From the NCBI GenBank assembly GCA_965227805.1, contig CBDDGJ010000001.1, forward strand, positions 124,001 to 188,000: DNA of 64,000 bases. Direction: 5' to 3'. Source of the stretch: CBDDGJ01 sp965227805 (GTDB lineage Bacteria; Pseudomonadota; Alphaproteobacteria; RS24). Within the stretch, counting starts at the first letter, position 1, and each line of letters begins with the position of its first letter. The position numbers were made by a program, and so were the translations under genes. Positions 45,917 through 54,603 of the stretch are shown piece by piece. Under the pieces are notes generated by a model. The model had not been told where the DNA came from. It made no database searches and saw nothing but the letters and a program-made list of their open reading frames with translations.

Positions 45917-46714
45917 TCAAGCCCCATAATTTTGTGCCAGTTTTTGTGAGAGTATTTTTGTGTTTTGGTTGAGTATGTTTGTTTCTGGTGCTGGTGGTTT
46001 GTAGTTTAGTGCTTGGTGCGGTCTGATATGGTTATATTGCTTTACCCAGCCTTTTATTACCACCTTTGCTTCTGTCAGCGACAAGAAGGTTTCTGCATTT
46101 AACAACTCGGTTCTGAGTATACCGTTAAACCTTTCATTAAAGCCATTTTCCCATGGCGACCCTGGGGCGATATAAAGCGTTTCGGTGCCCACATTACGCA
46201 AGAAACGCTTTATATCGGTGCTGGTAAATTCTCTACCATTATCCGACCTGATATGCTCAGGCACGCCGTGTTTGGCGAAGCATTTTGCCAGTGTTTCAAT
46301 CACATCTATGGACTTGATATTGTAGCCAACTTCCACAGCTATCGCCTCTCTGCTGAACTCGTCGAGCAACGTTAACATTCTGTATTTCCTGCCATTATGC
46401 AGCTTGTCCCCCACAAAGTCATAGCTCCAAATATGGTTCTTATATTTGGCACGAAGTCTGAGGCAAGAGGAAGTGCCATCATATATGCGCTTGCGCTTTT
46501 TGTGTCTTTTAGGCAGCTGCAAGCCTTCTTCGCGCCATAGTCTTTCTACCTTCTTATGGTTAACATTATGCCCCTCAACCCGCAATAATGCTGCTATCTT
46601 GCGGTATCCATAACGACCATATTGCTTGGCTAGGCGTATCATATCAAGCCGTAGCTGTTCATCGCTGCAAGCTTGAGTGGGTTTATACTGACACACGCTT
46701 CTTGGAATATCCAA
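45917..46714 (-). CDS. ISb transposase OrfB (variant C-terminus)
   Basis: 265 residues. The DDE core is nearly identical to ISb copy 1 up to the GSPWENG region. The rest (FNERFNGILRTELLNAETFL to the end) belongs to a different IS3 subtype. The frame is intact, so the element may be active. Confidence 0.9.
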   Translation of the reverse strand: MDIPRSVCQYKPTQACSDEQLRLDMIRLAKQYGRYGYRKIAALLRVEGHNVNHKKVERLWREEGLQLPKRHKKRKRIYDGTSSCLRLRAKYKNHIWSYDFVGDKLHNGRKYRMLTLLDEFSREAIAVEVGYNIKSIDVIETLAKCFAKHGVPEHIRSDNGREFTSTDIKRFLRNVGTETLYIAPGSPWENGFNERFNGILRTELLNAETFLSLTEAKVVIKGWVKQYNHIRPHQALNYKPPAPETNILNQNTKILSQKLAQNYGA

Positions 46715-46791
46715 AGCCTTGCAAACTTTACGCTGGCTTGTGCTCAGCCTTTGTTGGCAATGGACTGCAATAGAGCGCTTATCTGCTGTGG

Positions 46792-47082
46792 TTAGGCCTT
46801 TTTCTTGTCCAAAAAATCGAGCCCCTCCTTGAGAATCAACTTATCTAACTCTAGCGCAGCAACTATCTTTTTAAGGCGCACATTCTCCTGCTCCAAGGCT
46901 TTTAGGCGTTTAACCTCGCTATTCTTCATATGACCATAATTGCCACGCCAGCGGTAATATGTCTGCGGGCTAATGCCACTCTTGCGGCAGGCAGAATCGG
47001 TATCCATACCCCCACCAATATTCACCTCAACCTCACGTAATATGCGGATTATATCATTGTCACTAAAACGTTTTCTGCTCAT
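46792..47082 (-). CDS. ISb transposase OrfA
   Basis: 96 residues, close to 13681-13971, with small changes (IGGGMDTDS, GHMKNSEV). HTH plus coiled coil. AGGAG upstream of ATG. Confidence 0.9.
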   Translation of the reverse strand: MSRKRFSDNDIIRILREVEVNIGGGMDTDSACRKSGISPQTYYRWRGNYGHMKNSEVKRLKALEQENVRLKKIVAALELDKLILKEGLDFLDKKKA

Positions 47083-47186
47083 CTTTTACTCCTATAATTG
47101 ATGTTTCTTAAAATCCTAACGAGAAATATACACCCAATCAAAGACAATAATCTCTCGCTAAAACTGGTACAATTATAAGGGGGAAG

Positions 47187-48461
47187 GACCAGATAGTGAT
47201 GTGTAAACAACTGATTAAGGAAAGCCAAGGGGAGTATTTGCATAAAGTATTTTCGGATTCGGGTATTTCTGGTCAGCAAATTGAAACCCGCCCAGGCTTA
47301 GAGAAAATGCTGCTGGGCTTACGTCATGGTGAGTTTACGGTTCTGATTGCTGAGGGGTTAGATAGGATTAGCAGAAGCCTGGTCGATATAGCGCGTATTG
47401 CTAGTATTGCAGAGTTCAGGAATTGCGAAATACGCACCATTACTGAAGGCGAAAATATAGGAAGTATCCATATCGGTCTTAAGGGCACAATGAACGCTTT
47501 ATTCTTAAAAGATCATGCCATGCGCACCAAACGCGGCCATAGCGGCAATATTCGAGATGGAAAAGTCGCCGGCGGACATGCTTACGAGTATAAAATTGTA
47601 TATTTCAATCCTGATGGGAAGATGGAGCGCGGTTTACGTGCGGTTGATGCGGACCAGGCTAAGATAATCCAAGAAATCTTTACCCGCTTTACAAAAGGCC
47701 ATTCGCCTAATCTGATAGCAAAAAGTTTGAATGAACGCGCAATTCCAACCGCGCGGGGTGGCAAATGGTCAAGCGGAACAATTATTGGCACAGCAGGAAG
47801 GCCGCGCGGTATATTGCGCAATCCGATTTACAAAGGGATATTGGCCTATAACAGATTATCACAAATCCTAAACCCTGAAACCGGGCAGAAAGAAGAAAGG
47901 ATTAACCCGCAATCCGAATGGGTCACCCAATATGTGCCGCATTTACGCATTATTGATGATGAACTATGGATGAAAGCCCAAGCTATATTAGCCACCTATG
48001 ACCAAAAACAAAAAGCAGCGGCTAAAAAAAGGCGAAAATCATATTTACAAACCATCGGAAAATGTGTGTGTGGTGGCAAACTTTCGATACATGATAAAAA
48101 CAGGCTAAAATGTGCCCGGGCTAAAAGATTTGCGTGCGAAGATACAACGGGTTATGGCACAAAACAGCTTCCCTATGTGCTGATACAGTATATAGCGAAA
48201 ATGACGATCGATGATATTTATCTGGCGATTGAAACAGGCCGCGACATTAAAGCACATGAAAGAGAAAAAGGTGTCAGCACAGATGAGATTTACCGGATGC
48301 GCGCCAGGGCAAACCAAATTGTAAGCAGCAGTGACCCAGAGAGTGCCCTTATGGAAACTTTTATAAAGACTTATGTAAAACACTTTGATGTCACCCATGG
48401 GGAAAAGGTCGGGCGATATAAGCAAATCCTTATCGTAAATGTTTATTTTAATTTTGGATAA
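47187..48461 (+). pseudogene. large serine recombinase, beheaded by ISb
   Basis: The frame opens at the ISb border (DQIVMCKQLIKESQG). It then shows the resolvase catalytic region (IAEGLDRISRSLVDIARI), the recombinase domain (SLNERAIPTARGGKWSSGTI, RNPIYKG) and a zinc-ribbon-like part (CVCGGKLSIHDKN...CARAKRFAC). The missing N-terminal 30 or so residues carried the nucleophilic serine (Y-x-R-x-S motif), so the product should be inactive. GTG 47196 is the first available start. It was originally an integrase of a phage or element. Confidence 0.9.
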
Positions 48462-48494
48462 TCATCAAATTCAGATGGAATCGGTTCGTCTAAA

Positions 48495-48713
48495 TCAGAT
48501 GGACTCGGCTCTTTTATATGTTGCCCTTTTTGCATTGACGGTTAACCCCCCTAGCACTCTACCTTCCCTTGCCAGTCTATCGTATATTTCCCTTTCACGT
48601 TTTATACGTGATTGTAAATGTAAGAAGTTATGTAGTCCCCACACTGCCATTAAAATATAAGTAATGGTTAAGAATAATAAATCTCCAGTAGTCATAATTT
48701 TCTCCTCTATCAA
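48495..48713 (-). CDS. small predicted membrane protein
   Basis: 72 residues: one N-terminal transmembrane helix (LLFLTITYILMAVWGLHNFL) and a basic cytosolic tail (IKREREIYDRLAREGRVLGG). It lies after the par genes on the same strand, with a gap of 60 nt. Function unknown; it may belong to the plasmid-type module. Confidence 0.45.
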   Translation of the reverse strand: MIEEKIMTTGDLLFLTITYILMAVWGLHNFLHLQSRIKREREIYDRLAREGRVLGGLTVNAKRATYKRAESI

Positions 48714-48773
48714 TTAAAAATACCAAACGCATCTTTGTGCTTTTGTAGTTTTACCTATCTATTACGTTCCATT

Positions 48774-49103
48774 TCACGATTTCAAATATTTTTCTTCCAA
48801 TAACTTTGTCGCTTCTTCCATGACTTCGCCAAGCGTCCATTCTTGTTGCTCGGCCACATCATATATACAATCAGCAGCCTCCGGTGAAATCCGTGCAGAA
48901 AACGCATATCGGAATGGGCTGCGTGCGCGTGAAGCTATCCGCCGTTTTTGTTTTTTAGGCTGTGCGTCACGAGAAAAACCAGCATCACGCGATAATTCTG
49001 CGGTTTTGTCGGGGTCGGGGCGCTTCTTGGGTGAACGACCTGTAGAGGCAAACTCATCTGGGTCTATATTATCAGCAAATGGGCTTTTTCGTTCTTTCGA
49101 CAT
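48774..49103 (-). CDS. ParB-like centromere-binding protein (RHH type)
   Basis: 109 residues. A disordered, basic N-terminus (DPDKTAELSRDAGFSRDA) is followed by a C-terminal strand-helix-helix (RYAFSARISPEAADCIYDVA, LGEVMEEATKLLEEKYL). This is the layout of ParG/StbB-type partition proteins that bind repeats upstream of parA. It follows parA by 3 nt. Confidence 0.65.
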   Translation of the reverse strand: MSKERKSPFADNIDPDEFASTGRSPKKRPDPDKTAELSRDAGFSRDAQPKKQKRRIASRARSPFRYAFSARISPEAADCIYDVAEQQEWTLGEVMEEATKLLEEKYLKS

Positions 49104-49106
49104 ATC

Positions 49107-49805
49107 CTATGCACCTCCTACGGCATTATTGTGCGCCACAGGCGCCTTTAGTTTTTCAATAACTTCCTGTGTGAAGCTCTCGGCGTTTATAATCGCCTTA
49201 TCAATGTTAGATACATTCTGGGCAGGTAACTCATTCACAATGCCCCCATAGGCAAATAATTCACGAAAGGCTGCCCGTTCATGCAAGGTTGTATCAAGAA
49301 CGTCAATACCATTCTCGATAAGCTCTTTGCTGATATGGGATAAAGAGCGGGTGCGAATAGCCGCATTGGTGCGGGTAAACAAAACACTAAAAGGAATGAC
49401 ACGTTTTGCCGCCTTTGCGTGTCTATTAACCAGCTTAGCGGTTTTTACAGCTCCTTCTGCATCCATCTCACTGCCCTGGGTGGGGATGATCACCAAATCT
49501 GATGCCAAAGCCGCAAAGCCAACCAATTCATTGGCTGTGCCTTCCGTATCAATAATAATAAAATGGGCATGCTCATGGGCTGCTTCAATTTCATCATAGA
49601 TATTTTCAGCCGTTATCTGATTGATAACCTCAATATTTGCTGGTTTTCCATCTTGCATTGCCCATTTGCTGATCCATTTTTGCGGGTCTGCATCGATAAT
49701 GGTTATATTTAGCTTGGGGTTTTGTGATAAGGTTGTGCCCAGGAGCAACGCCGACGTTGTTTTGCCTGCCCCGCCTTTAGCATTTGCAAATGTGATTACC
49801 GACAT
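49107..49805 (-). CDS. parA: ParA-family partition ATPase
   Basis: 232 residues with the deviant Walker A ANAKGGAGKTTSALLL at the N-terminus, DADPQKWISKW, and Walker B-like FIIIDTEG. It is a small ParA (type Ib-like) without an N-terminal HTH. This class is typically paired with an RHH centromere-binding protein. It drives segregation of a plasmid or of an integrative element in its circular form. Confidence 0.92.
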   Translation of the reverse strand: MSVITFANAKGGAGKTTSALLLGTTLSQNPKLNITIIDADPQKWISKWAMQDGKPANIEVINQITAENIYDEIEAAHEHAHFIIIDTEGTANELVGFAALASDLVIIPTQGSEMDAEGAVKTAKLVNRHAKAAKRVIPFSVLFTRTNAAIRTRSLSHISKELIENGIDVLDTTLHERAAFRELFAYGGIVNELPAQNVSNIDKAIINAESFTQEVIEKLKAPVAHNNAVGGA

Positions 49806-49987
49806 TTTATCTCCTTTTGTAGTTGGAGAATATCGTTATGCATCTTGCCTAAGGTCTCTTCTACTTTATCTAATTTTTTAATAATATCGTTAAGAATTTT
49901 ATGTAGTTTATGAAGCCTGATATATAGGATTATTCCACATACAAGGACTATCAAACTTAACAATAAAAAGTAACCATCCATCATCAA
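49796..49987 (-). CDS. small membrane-anchored coiled-coil protein
   Basis: 63 residues: N-terminal transmembrane helix (FLLLSLIVLVCGIILYIRLH), then a coiled coil (IIKKLDKVEETLGKMHNDIL). It overlaps the parA start by 10 nt, so it is translated together with the partition operon. Role unknown. Confidence 0.6.
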   Translation of the reverse strand: MMMDGYFLLLSLIVLVCGIILYIRLHKLHKILNDIIKKLDKVEETLGKMHNDILQLQKEIKCR

Positions 49988-50015
49988 ACCTACTCCTATC
50001 TTACATCATTCGTGC

Positions 50016-50200
50016 AATCATTCTGCAATGAATATATACATTCATTTCATAAGTAATACATACATTCATTCGTGCATTAAGTCAAGTATGAATACATGCA
50101 TACATTCGCGAATTAAGTCAGGTATGAATATGTAAAATCATTCCTTCATGACTATATACATTCATCTTATAAGTAATACATATATTCATTCGTAAATGAC
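50016..50200. repeat. iteron- or centromere-like repeat block
   Basis: ATTCATTCGT-type motifs recur. A 38-nt block (TATACATTCAT...ATTCATTCGT) at 50035 is repeated at 50155, and TTAAGTCARGTATGAATA occurs at 50077 and 50113. The block sits between the rep-like gene and the par operon, where parS-type centromeres or replication iterons are expected. Confidence 0.8.
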
Positions 50201-51588
50201 TACACATAATCATTCTCCCCCATTAAGCAGGCCTCCACATAGGCAAAAGCACTGATTTTGCGGGCTACAGCATAGCATAGACAGGCTTCAATTTTGTGCT
50301 GGCATAGCCCGGCGGTAAGCCATTTGCATATGTAGCGGCGGAAACGGGCGTAATCAGCAAAACCAGACGCGTAAAACCACTCCGTTCCCCCTGCATCACA
50401 TAGCTTGCCATATAAATGGTCGGTGAAATAGGCAAAAACGCTCACACGCGCACCAGATATATTCCTTGCCTGTCCTAAATCGGGCGGTGCCAATGCTGGA
50501 TGGGGGTTATTGTGCTGGTAGCTTTGTGTTGGCACCGCCTGATTTTCATGAAAACCCCAATGTCGGGGCTGATAAGCCCCGTCCACATTATCTTTATTCT
50601 GATTATATCTATAATCAGTGGAAGAAGGGGTGCCATTTTGTGCATGTTTGGCCTTTAGTGCGTCTGATAAAGCCGTCAGGCCTGCATGAATACGTTTATT
50701 GATAGACTCTGTTTGGGGTCTGCGCGGTGCGTCTATGAGGTGCCTTTCTGCTTTATGTTCAAGGCTTTCGCAATTACGGGTGATAATATCATATTTAGCC
50801 GCTATACGGGTGATGTCAGGGTGAATATGATAGGTATTGGCTATCTGCCGCCCTTTATCTGTGTGGTTTTCCTGTTTCGCAACAAGGTTTAGTGATATAC
50901 CCCGTCTGATCGCTGCCCGTGTGCGTTTGAGTGATAGGCCGGTTCTTATGGCCAAAATGGATAAAGCCGCCCGTTTACCTGTATCTGCCCATATAGCGGC
51001 GTCTATATCTGCTTTATGACACGCCTCTGGTGTTGTTGTAATGCGTGTGAGTTCAGCGAGTATGATAGATAGGCCATAAAGGGCATCTTTACGCATAGGG
51101 GGATGTAAAGCCCCTATATAGCCCGCTATACGCCCTGTTAGTGTCTTTTGGCGCATGATGGCCTTATGGGATACCTGCTTATGCTTTGCTAGGCGGGGGG
51201 TTTTAGAGCCTATGAGGCGTCTTTCTTTTTGACCCCATATATTCCATTGCGCCCGCACATGCGGGGATTTACGCGCATCATCATCCATAAGCCTATAAGC
51301 CTGGGCAAGCTCTTCGCGTTCCTCATAGAGCGCGATAAGGGCATCCTTATAATCACGGGGGCCATAATCAATATGGGGCAGGGCATATTGATGTGGCCGC
51401 CTATACTGGCTCTTATCTTCTTTCGCCTTGTTGCTGATATAATCAGCAAGCGCTTCACCCGTTATATCCCATGGGCGTGCTGTATCTACTGTGTCTGGGG
51501 CTGGCTTATGTTTATCAGCCAGCCCGTGATAGCTTTCCGCTTTGAGCTTATCTAAAAGCTCTTGACGTGGGCCATTTTCCTGTGGCAT
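50200..51588 (-). CDS. putative plasmid replication initiator
   Basis: 462 residues. The middle section (about 150-280) has winged-helix-like elements (ADTGKRAALSILAIRTGLSL, TRAAIRRGISLNLVAKQENH) resembling plasmid initiators. N- and C-terminal parts are not recognised. A GGAGAG site precedes ATG. The context (repeats and par genes directly downstream) suggests Rep, but a regulatory protein is also possible. Confidence 0.5.
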   Translation of the reverse strand: MPQENGPRQELLDKLKAESYHGLADKHKPAPDTVDTARPWDITGEALADYISNKAKEDKSQYRRPHQYALPHIDYGPRDYKDALIALYEEREELAQAYRLMDDDARKSPHVRAQWNIWGQKERRLIGSKTPRLAKHKQVSHKAIMRQKTLTGRIAGYIGALHPPMRKDALYGLSIILAELTRITTTPEACHKADIDAAIWADTGKRAALSILAIRTGLSLKRTRAAIRRGISLNLVAKQENHTDKGRQIANTYHIHPDITRIAAKYDIITRNCESLEHKAERHLIDAPRRPQTESINKRIHAGLTALSDALKAKHAQNGTPSSTDYRYNQNKDNVDGAYQPRHWGFHENQAVPTQSYQHNNPHPALAPPDLGQARNISGARVSVFAYFTDHLYGKLCDAGGTEWFYASGFADYARFRRYICKWLTAGLCQHKIEACLCYAVARKISAFAYVEACLMGENDYV

Positions 51589-51650
51589 GTGCCGCTCTCC
51601 AGGAAGAGAGCAGGCCGCAAAATATTATTCAGAAAAACGCTGTTTTCCTG

Positions 51651-51756
51651 TTGACTTTTATGAGAGCAGGCTGTAGAAGGAAACCATCTTATTTGAGGTT
51701 TCTACTACAACCCTTTTGAATTTCCCCTAGTTGGACGCTGGGGGTTTTTCTTTTTC
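51651..51756 (+). ncRNA. candidate small antisense RNA to the rep leader
   Basis: On the strand opposite rep, upstream of its start: TTGACT (51651), a 17-nt gap and TAGAAG (51674). This is followed about 45 nt later by a terminator-like hairpin CCCCTAG/CTGGGG with a TTGGACG loop and a GTTTTTCTTTTTC tail (51724-51756). A second stem (GTAGAAGGAAACC/GGTTTCTAC) overlaps the promoter. The layout resembles antisense copy-number control, but it is an inference. Confidence 0.4.
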
Positions 51757-51990
51757 TCTATATATTTATTTACTGCGTTTGATTATGCGGCCTGTGCAAT
51801 CCTCCTATTTTTGAGTCTTGCCCTATCCGCCATTATTTGTTAAATTATACCCTGTGGACGCTGGCGGAGAGGAAGAAATGAGAAAGCGTATTTTATGCTG
51901 TTTCTACTTGACCCAAATATGCTAGAATTTTAGTAAAATCAAGACTTTAGCAGTTCAGCGTGTTTCACTCAATTTCTCTATATTGCAAAT

Positions 51991-52017
51991 AAAGTGGTAT
52001 ACATTTGGTATACACTT
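51991..52017. promoter_or_regulatory. dyad operator upstream of the P4-type integrase
   Basis: AAAGTGGTATAC and GTATACACTTT flank ATTTG, so the site is both a dyad and a double GTATAC box. It ends 32 nt before the integrase ATG. The core GTATACATTTG (51997) recurs at 54568 ahead of the RHH antitoxin gene. Confidence 0.6.
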
Positions 52018-52049
52018 TATCTTAACCAAGAACCGCAAAGGGAAAATAC

Positions 52050-53243
52050 ATGGCAACCAATCTTGAAATACAAAACGCAAAACCACGAACAAAAGACTAT
52101 ACCATAAATATTGATACAGGACTTACGCTTTTAGTCAAAGTTACAGGAAGCAAGCTCTGGCGTTTCAGATACTCTTTTGCTGGCAAACGTTGTATGATTT
52201 CGCTCGGGAAGTATCCGCATATTTCCATGAAACAAGCCAAAGCCAAACAGAGAGAGTATATAGATATGCTTGAGGAGGGCATCAATCCTTCCACTCATAG
52301 ACACATGCAAAAGGCGAGACTTACCACCGAGCAAGACTTCAAAACCACAGCCCTTCAGTGGCACGCAAAACACTATCAGAACAGTAACGATAGACACGCG
52401 AAACTGGTTTTACAAAGGTTGGAAAAATATATATTCCCCGTCATAGGCAAAATACCGCTCAAAAACATTGAAGCCCCAATGCTTTTTAATATCATTGAAA
52501 ATATTCAGGATTTAGGCTTTATAGAAACAGGAAGACGCGTTAATTCCTACTGTTCCATGACTTTTCGGTATGGAGTCGCTAAAGGGCATTGTAGCCGTGA
52601 TATTACCCAAGATTATCAGGGGATGCTTAAAAGTGCCAAATCAAAGCATATGCCGACCCTTACCGATGAAGGCGAAATAGCCGAGCTTCTGCAAGACATA
52701 CACCGTTTTCAGGGCACTTTCATTGTCAAAACCGCTTTGCTTGTTTCAGCCTATGTATTTGTCCGACCCAGCGAACTTGCCAATTCCAAATGGAGCTACC
52801 TAGACTTTGAGAAGTCTCACTGGCTGATACCAGCCAAACTCATGAAAATGAGGCGAGATCATCTCATACCCTTTCCCACGCAAGTCAAAGGTTTGTTGGA
52901 GGCACTTTATCCTATTACATGTGAAAGTGAGTATATTTTCCCCAATGATAGAAACTATAGCAAGCCCATGAACTCTGAAACGGTGAATAAAACCCTAAGG
53001 CGACTTCAAAACGGCAAATATATAAACCGTATGGTGTCGCATGGTTTCCGTAGTATGGCATCTACCATCTTGAATGAGAATAGTTTTCGGGGTGAGGCAA
53101 TCGAGAAACAACTCGCCCATCAGGAGCGCAATAAGGTAAGAAGTGCCTATAACCATGCGGAATATTTGGAAGAACGCACACAGATGATGCAGTGGTATGC
53201 GGATTATCTTGACAGGTTACGCGATGGGGAAGCAAAAGTTTAA
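52050..53243 (+). CDS. P4-type tyrosine integrase
   Basis: 397 residues: DUF4102 N-terminal domain (to about 90), SAM-like domain, and catalytic domain. Catalytic residues: R in VRPSELANSKWSYLD, H-x-x-R in SHGFRSMAST, H in LAHQERNKV, Y in RSAYNHAEYLEERTQMM. Such enzymes insert islands into tRNA or similar genes. It stands alone on the plus strand, after the operator. It is not closely similar to the recombinase pair. The att site of its element is not certain; the tRNA-Lys half at 62719 is a candidate. Confidence 0.93.
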   Translation: MATNLEIQNAKPRTKDYTINIDTGLTLLVKVTGSKLWRFRYSFAGKRCMISLGKYPHISMKQAKAKQREYIDMLEEGINPSTHRHMQKARLTTEQDFKTTALQWHAKHYQNSNDRHAKLVLQRLEKYIFPVIGKIPLKNIEAPMLFNIIENIQDLGFIETGRRVNSYCSMTFRYGVAKGHCSRDITQDYQGMLKSAKSKHMPTLTDEGEIAELLQDIHRFQGTFIVKTALLVSAYVFVRPSELANSKWSYLDFEKSHWLIPAKLMKMRRDHLIPFPTQVKGLLEALYPITCESEYIFPNDRNYSKPMNSETVNKTLRRLQNGKYINRMVSHGFRSMASTILNENSFRGEAIEKQLAHQERNKVRSAYNHAEYLEERTQMMQWYADYLDRLRDGEAKV

Positions 53244-53397
53244 TTTCCCCACAGAAAGCCTGCGGGGAAAAAGAAAATTGATATTTCTCGATATATGGGG
53301 TCTATGAAAGGTAGCTATGGTGGCTACCCCGCAGGAAGTAAGTGAAATATCCGTAAAGAGCGTGATTCATGGGGTTAGAAGGCGAGGATGCGCGTCA

Positions 53398-53446
53398 AAA
53401 CCAAAAATAAGAGTGGGATATGATGCCCTACTCTTATTTTTGGTTT
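53398..53446. terminator. bidirectional terminator after the integrase
   Basis: A 17-bp perfect stem AAACCAAAAATAAGAGT / ACTCTTATTTTTGGTTT around a 15-nt loop, A/T-rich on both outer sides, as in terminators that work in both directions. Confidence 0.7.
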
Positions 53447-53473
53447 GGCGAACCCTTTACACACCCTAAAAAC

Positions 53474-53568
53474 GGGGTAGGTAAAGCCAGCATACCAACA
53501 GCCAAGCCAACCTACCCCTTTTACAAGGGATATGCTGACATTTTTTACAGCTCGGCTGTTGGTATGTC
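53474..53568. other. nested inverted repeats
   Basis: GGGGTAGGT (53474) pairs with ACCTACCCC (53509). CATACCAACAGCC within that interval pairs with GGCTGTTGGTATG (53553 on), and CAGCATA pairs with a nearby TATGCTG. The two stems compete, so alternate folds are possible. A 66-codon frame across it is taken as accidental. Confidence 0.5.
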
Positions 53569-53603
53569 TTTTATATTCATAAATACTGTAAACGCAAATT
53601 TAC

Positions 53604-53946
53604 TTACTCCCATTGAATGAAAGAAGTTCTATCCCCGCAAACCCACCCTGCTTTGCAAACAAACCCACCACATAAAGCTATTTTTTTCATCTCACACCAA
53701 AGCACCTCAGCGCATTCCTGATATGCCTCTTTAGACAGACAAATCGTCAATAGCTTATTCCTAGAAGCCGAAATTCTGTAGATTGTTGCTTAAACCAAGC
53801 CAGAACGAACAGCCAATAAGGTCGTTTGAAACATTCTTGTCATCTTGTATCATCATGAGTTTCCTCATTCCCTTTATTCGTCTCTTTCCACAATCATAGG
53901 TGATCTTGGGATGGTCTTTTGATGTTTTCGTGCGGGTTCTCACCAA
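53604..53946 (-). pseudogene. possible frameshifted small hypothetical gene
   Basis: Two minus-strand frames join around 53775: an upstream frame ending SFWLGLSNNLQNFGF, and a protein-like downstream frame (LTICLSKEAYQECAEVLWCE to TSFIQWE) without its own good start. Together they look like one gene broken by a frameshift. No family recognised. Confidence 0.3.
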
Positions 53947-54004
53947 TTCTTATCCCTCGTTGGTGAGTAAATAAAACCTTCTGAGAAGTGTAGTGCTGGT
54001 CGTC

Positions 54005-54046
54005 AAAAATCAAGGTAGTAGCCCGCTCTCCACCTTGATTTTTTCC
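54005..54046. terminator. hairpin AAAAATCAAGGT / ACCTTGATTTTT
   Basis: Strong 12-bp stem with a 15-nt loop and a run of T; it works on the plus strand and, by its A-rich left side, on the minus strand too. Another stem CTCACCAA/TTGGTGAG lies at 53938-53966. Confidence 0.65.
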
Positions 54047-54103
54047 TATTCCCATCACTTTTCCCCTTCTCGCTTTTATTCACTAACAAACGAGGAGAGT
54101 TTT

Positions 54104-54484
54104 ATGAAACAGAGCACTTACGAAAACAACACGCTTAAAATCAAGCTCCAGAAAATGCTTGAAATGGAAAGCGATACCCTTAAAAGGGAAGTTATTGAGG
54201 AGGTTTTAGATTATGATACAGATGAAGAAATTGAATGTTTCTTTAGTGACCTTGCCTCTTATGGGTGCATAACTGGCATGGTTGCCAAGCTGGTCTGGTA
54301 TACAGATACCCACGCTTTCTACGATAAGCATTATGACGAAATTGAAGAACTCAGGGTTGAGTATCTCGAAAATGTCGGTGAGTCTCTCAATGTTGGTGAC
54401 CGCGACTGGAAAAACACCCTTGCTTGGTTCGGGTTTGAAGAAACCGCTTACCAGCTCGCACATGAGTTGGGCATAGAAGTTTAG
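54104..54484 (+). CDS. DUF7222-like accessory protein
   Basis: 126 residues starting at ATG 54104 after GAGGAGAG. Acidic. The motif region DLASYGCITGMVAKLVWYTD and a terminal ETAYQLAHELGIEV are typical of a small protein family found on plasmids and phages (DUF7222 as I recall). No known activity. A single-gene unit closed by a terminator. Confidence 0.65.
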   Translation: MKQSTYENNTLKIKLQKMLEMESDTLKREVIEEVLDYDTDEEIECFFSDLASYGCITGMVAKLVWYTDTHAFYDKHYDEIEELRVEYLENVGESLNVGDRDWKNTLAWFGFEETAYQLAHELGIEV

Positions 54485-54500
54485 CTTCTTGCCTTTTCTC

Positions 54501-54522
54501 AGGGAGCTTCGGCTCCCTTTTT
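54501..54522 (+). terminator. rho-independent terminator
   Basis: AGGGAGC TTCG GCTCCCT followed by T5: a classic UUCG tetraloop terminator, 17 nt after the preceding stop. Confidence 0.9.
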
Positions 54523-54567
54523 CAAAAAACTTCCCCACTTGCAAAAAACACTACATTCATTTACAGT

Positions 54568-54578
54568 GTATACATTTG
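54568..54578. promoter_or_regulatory. GTATACATTTG box ahead of the antitoxin gene
   Basis: The same 11-mer as in the integrase operator at 51997, here 26 nt before the RHH gene start. It may be the autoregulatory site of that protein. Confidence 0.45.
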
Positions 54579-54603
54579 ATAGAGACCTTTTTGTGGAGAT
54601 GCA

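Larger units (their letters stand above)
45915..47186 (-). mobile_element. ISb copy 2 (mosaic IS3-family element)
   Basis: About 1.27 kb. The orfA side ends CTTCCCCCTTATAATTG (read on the minus strand) like copy 1 but lacks the first TGTA. The orfB side ends TGTCAAGCCCCATAATTTTG, unlike copy 1. It is inserted in a serine recombinase gene, whose frame resumes at 47187. Confidence 0.88.

Noticed and set aside
53420..53620. A 66-codon plus-strand frame
   Set aside because: It runs through the nested inverted repeats and has no ribosome-binding site or recognisable domain.
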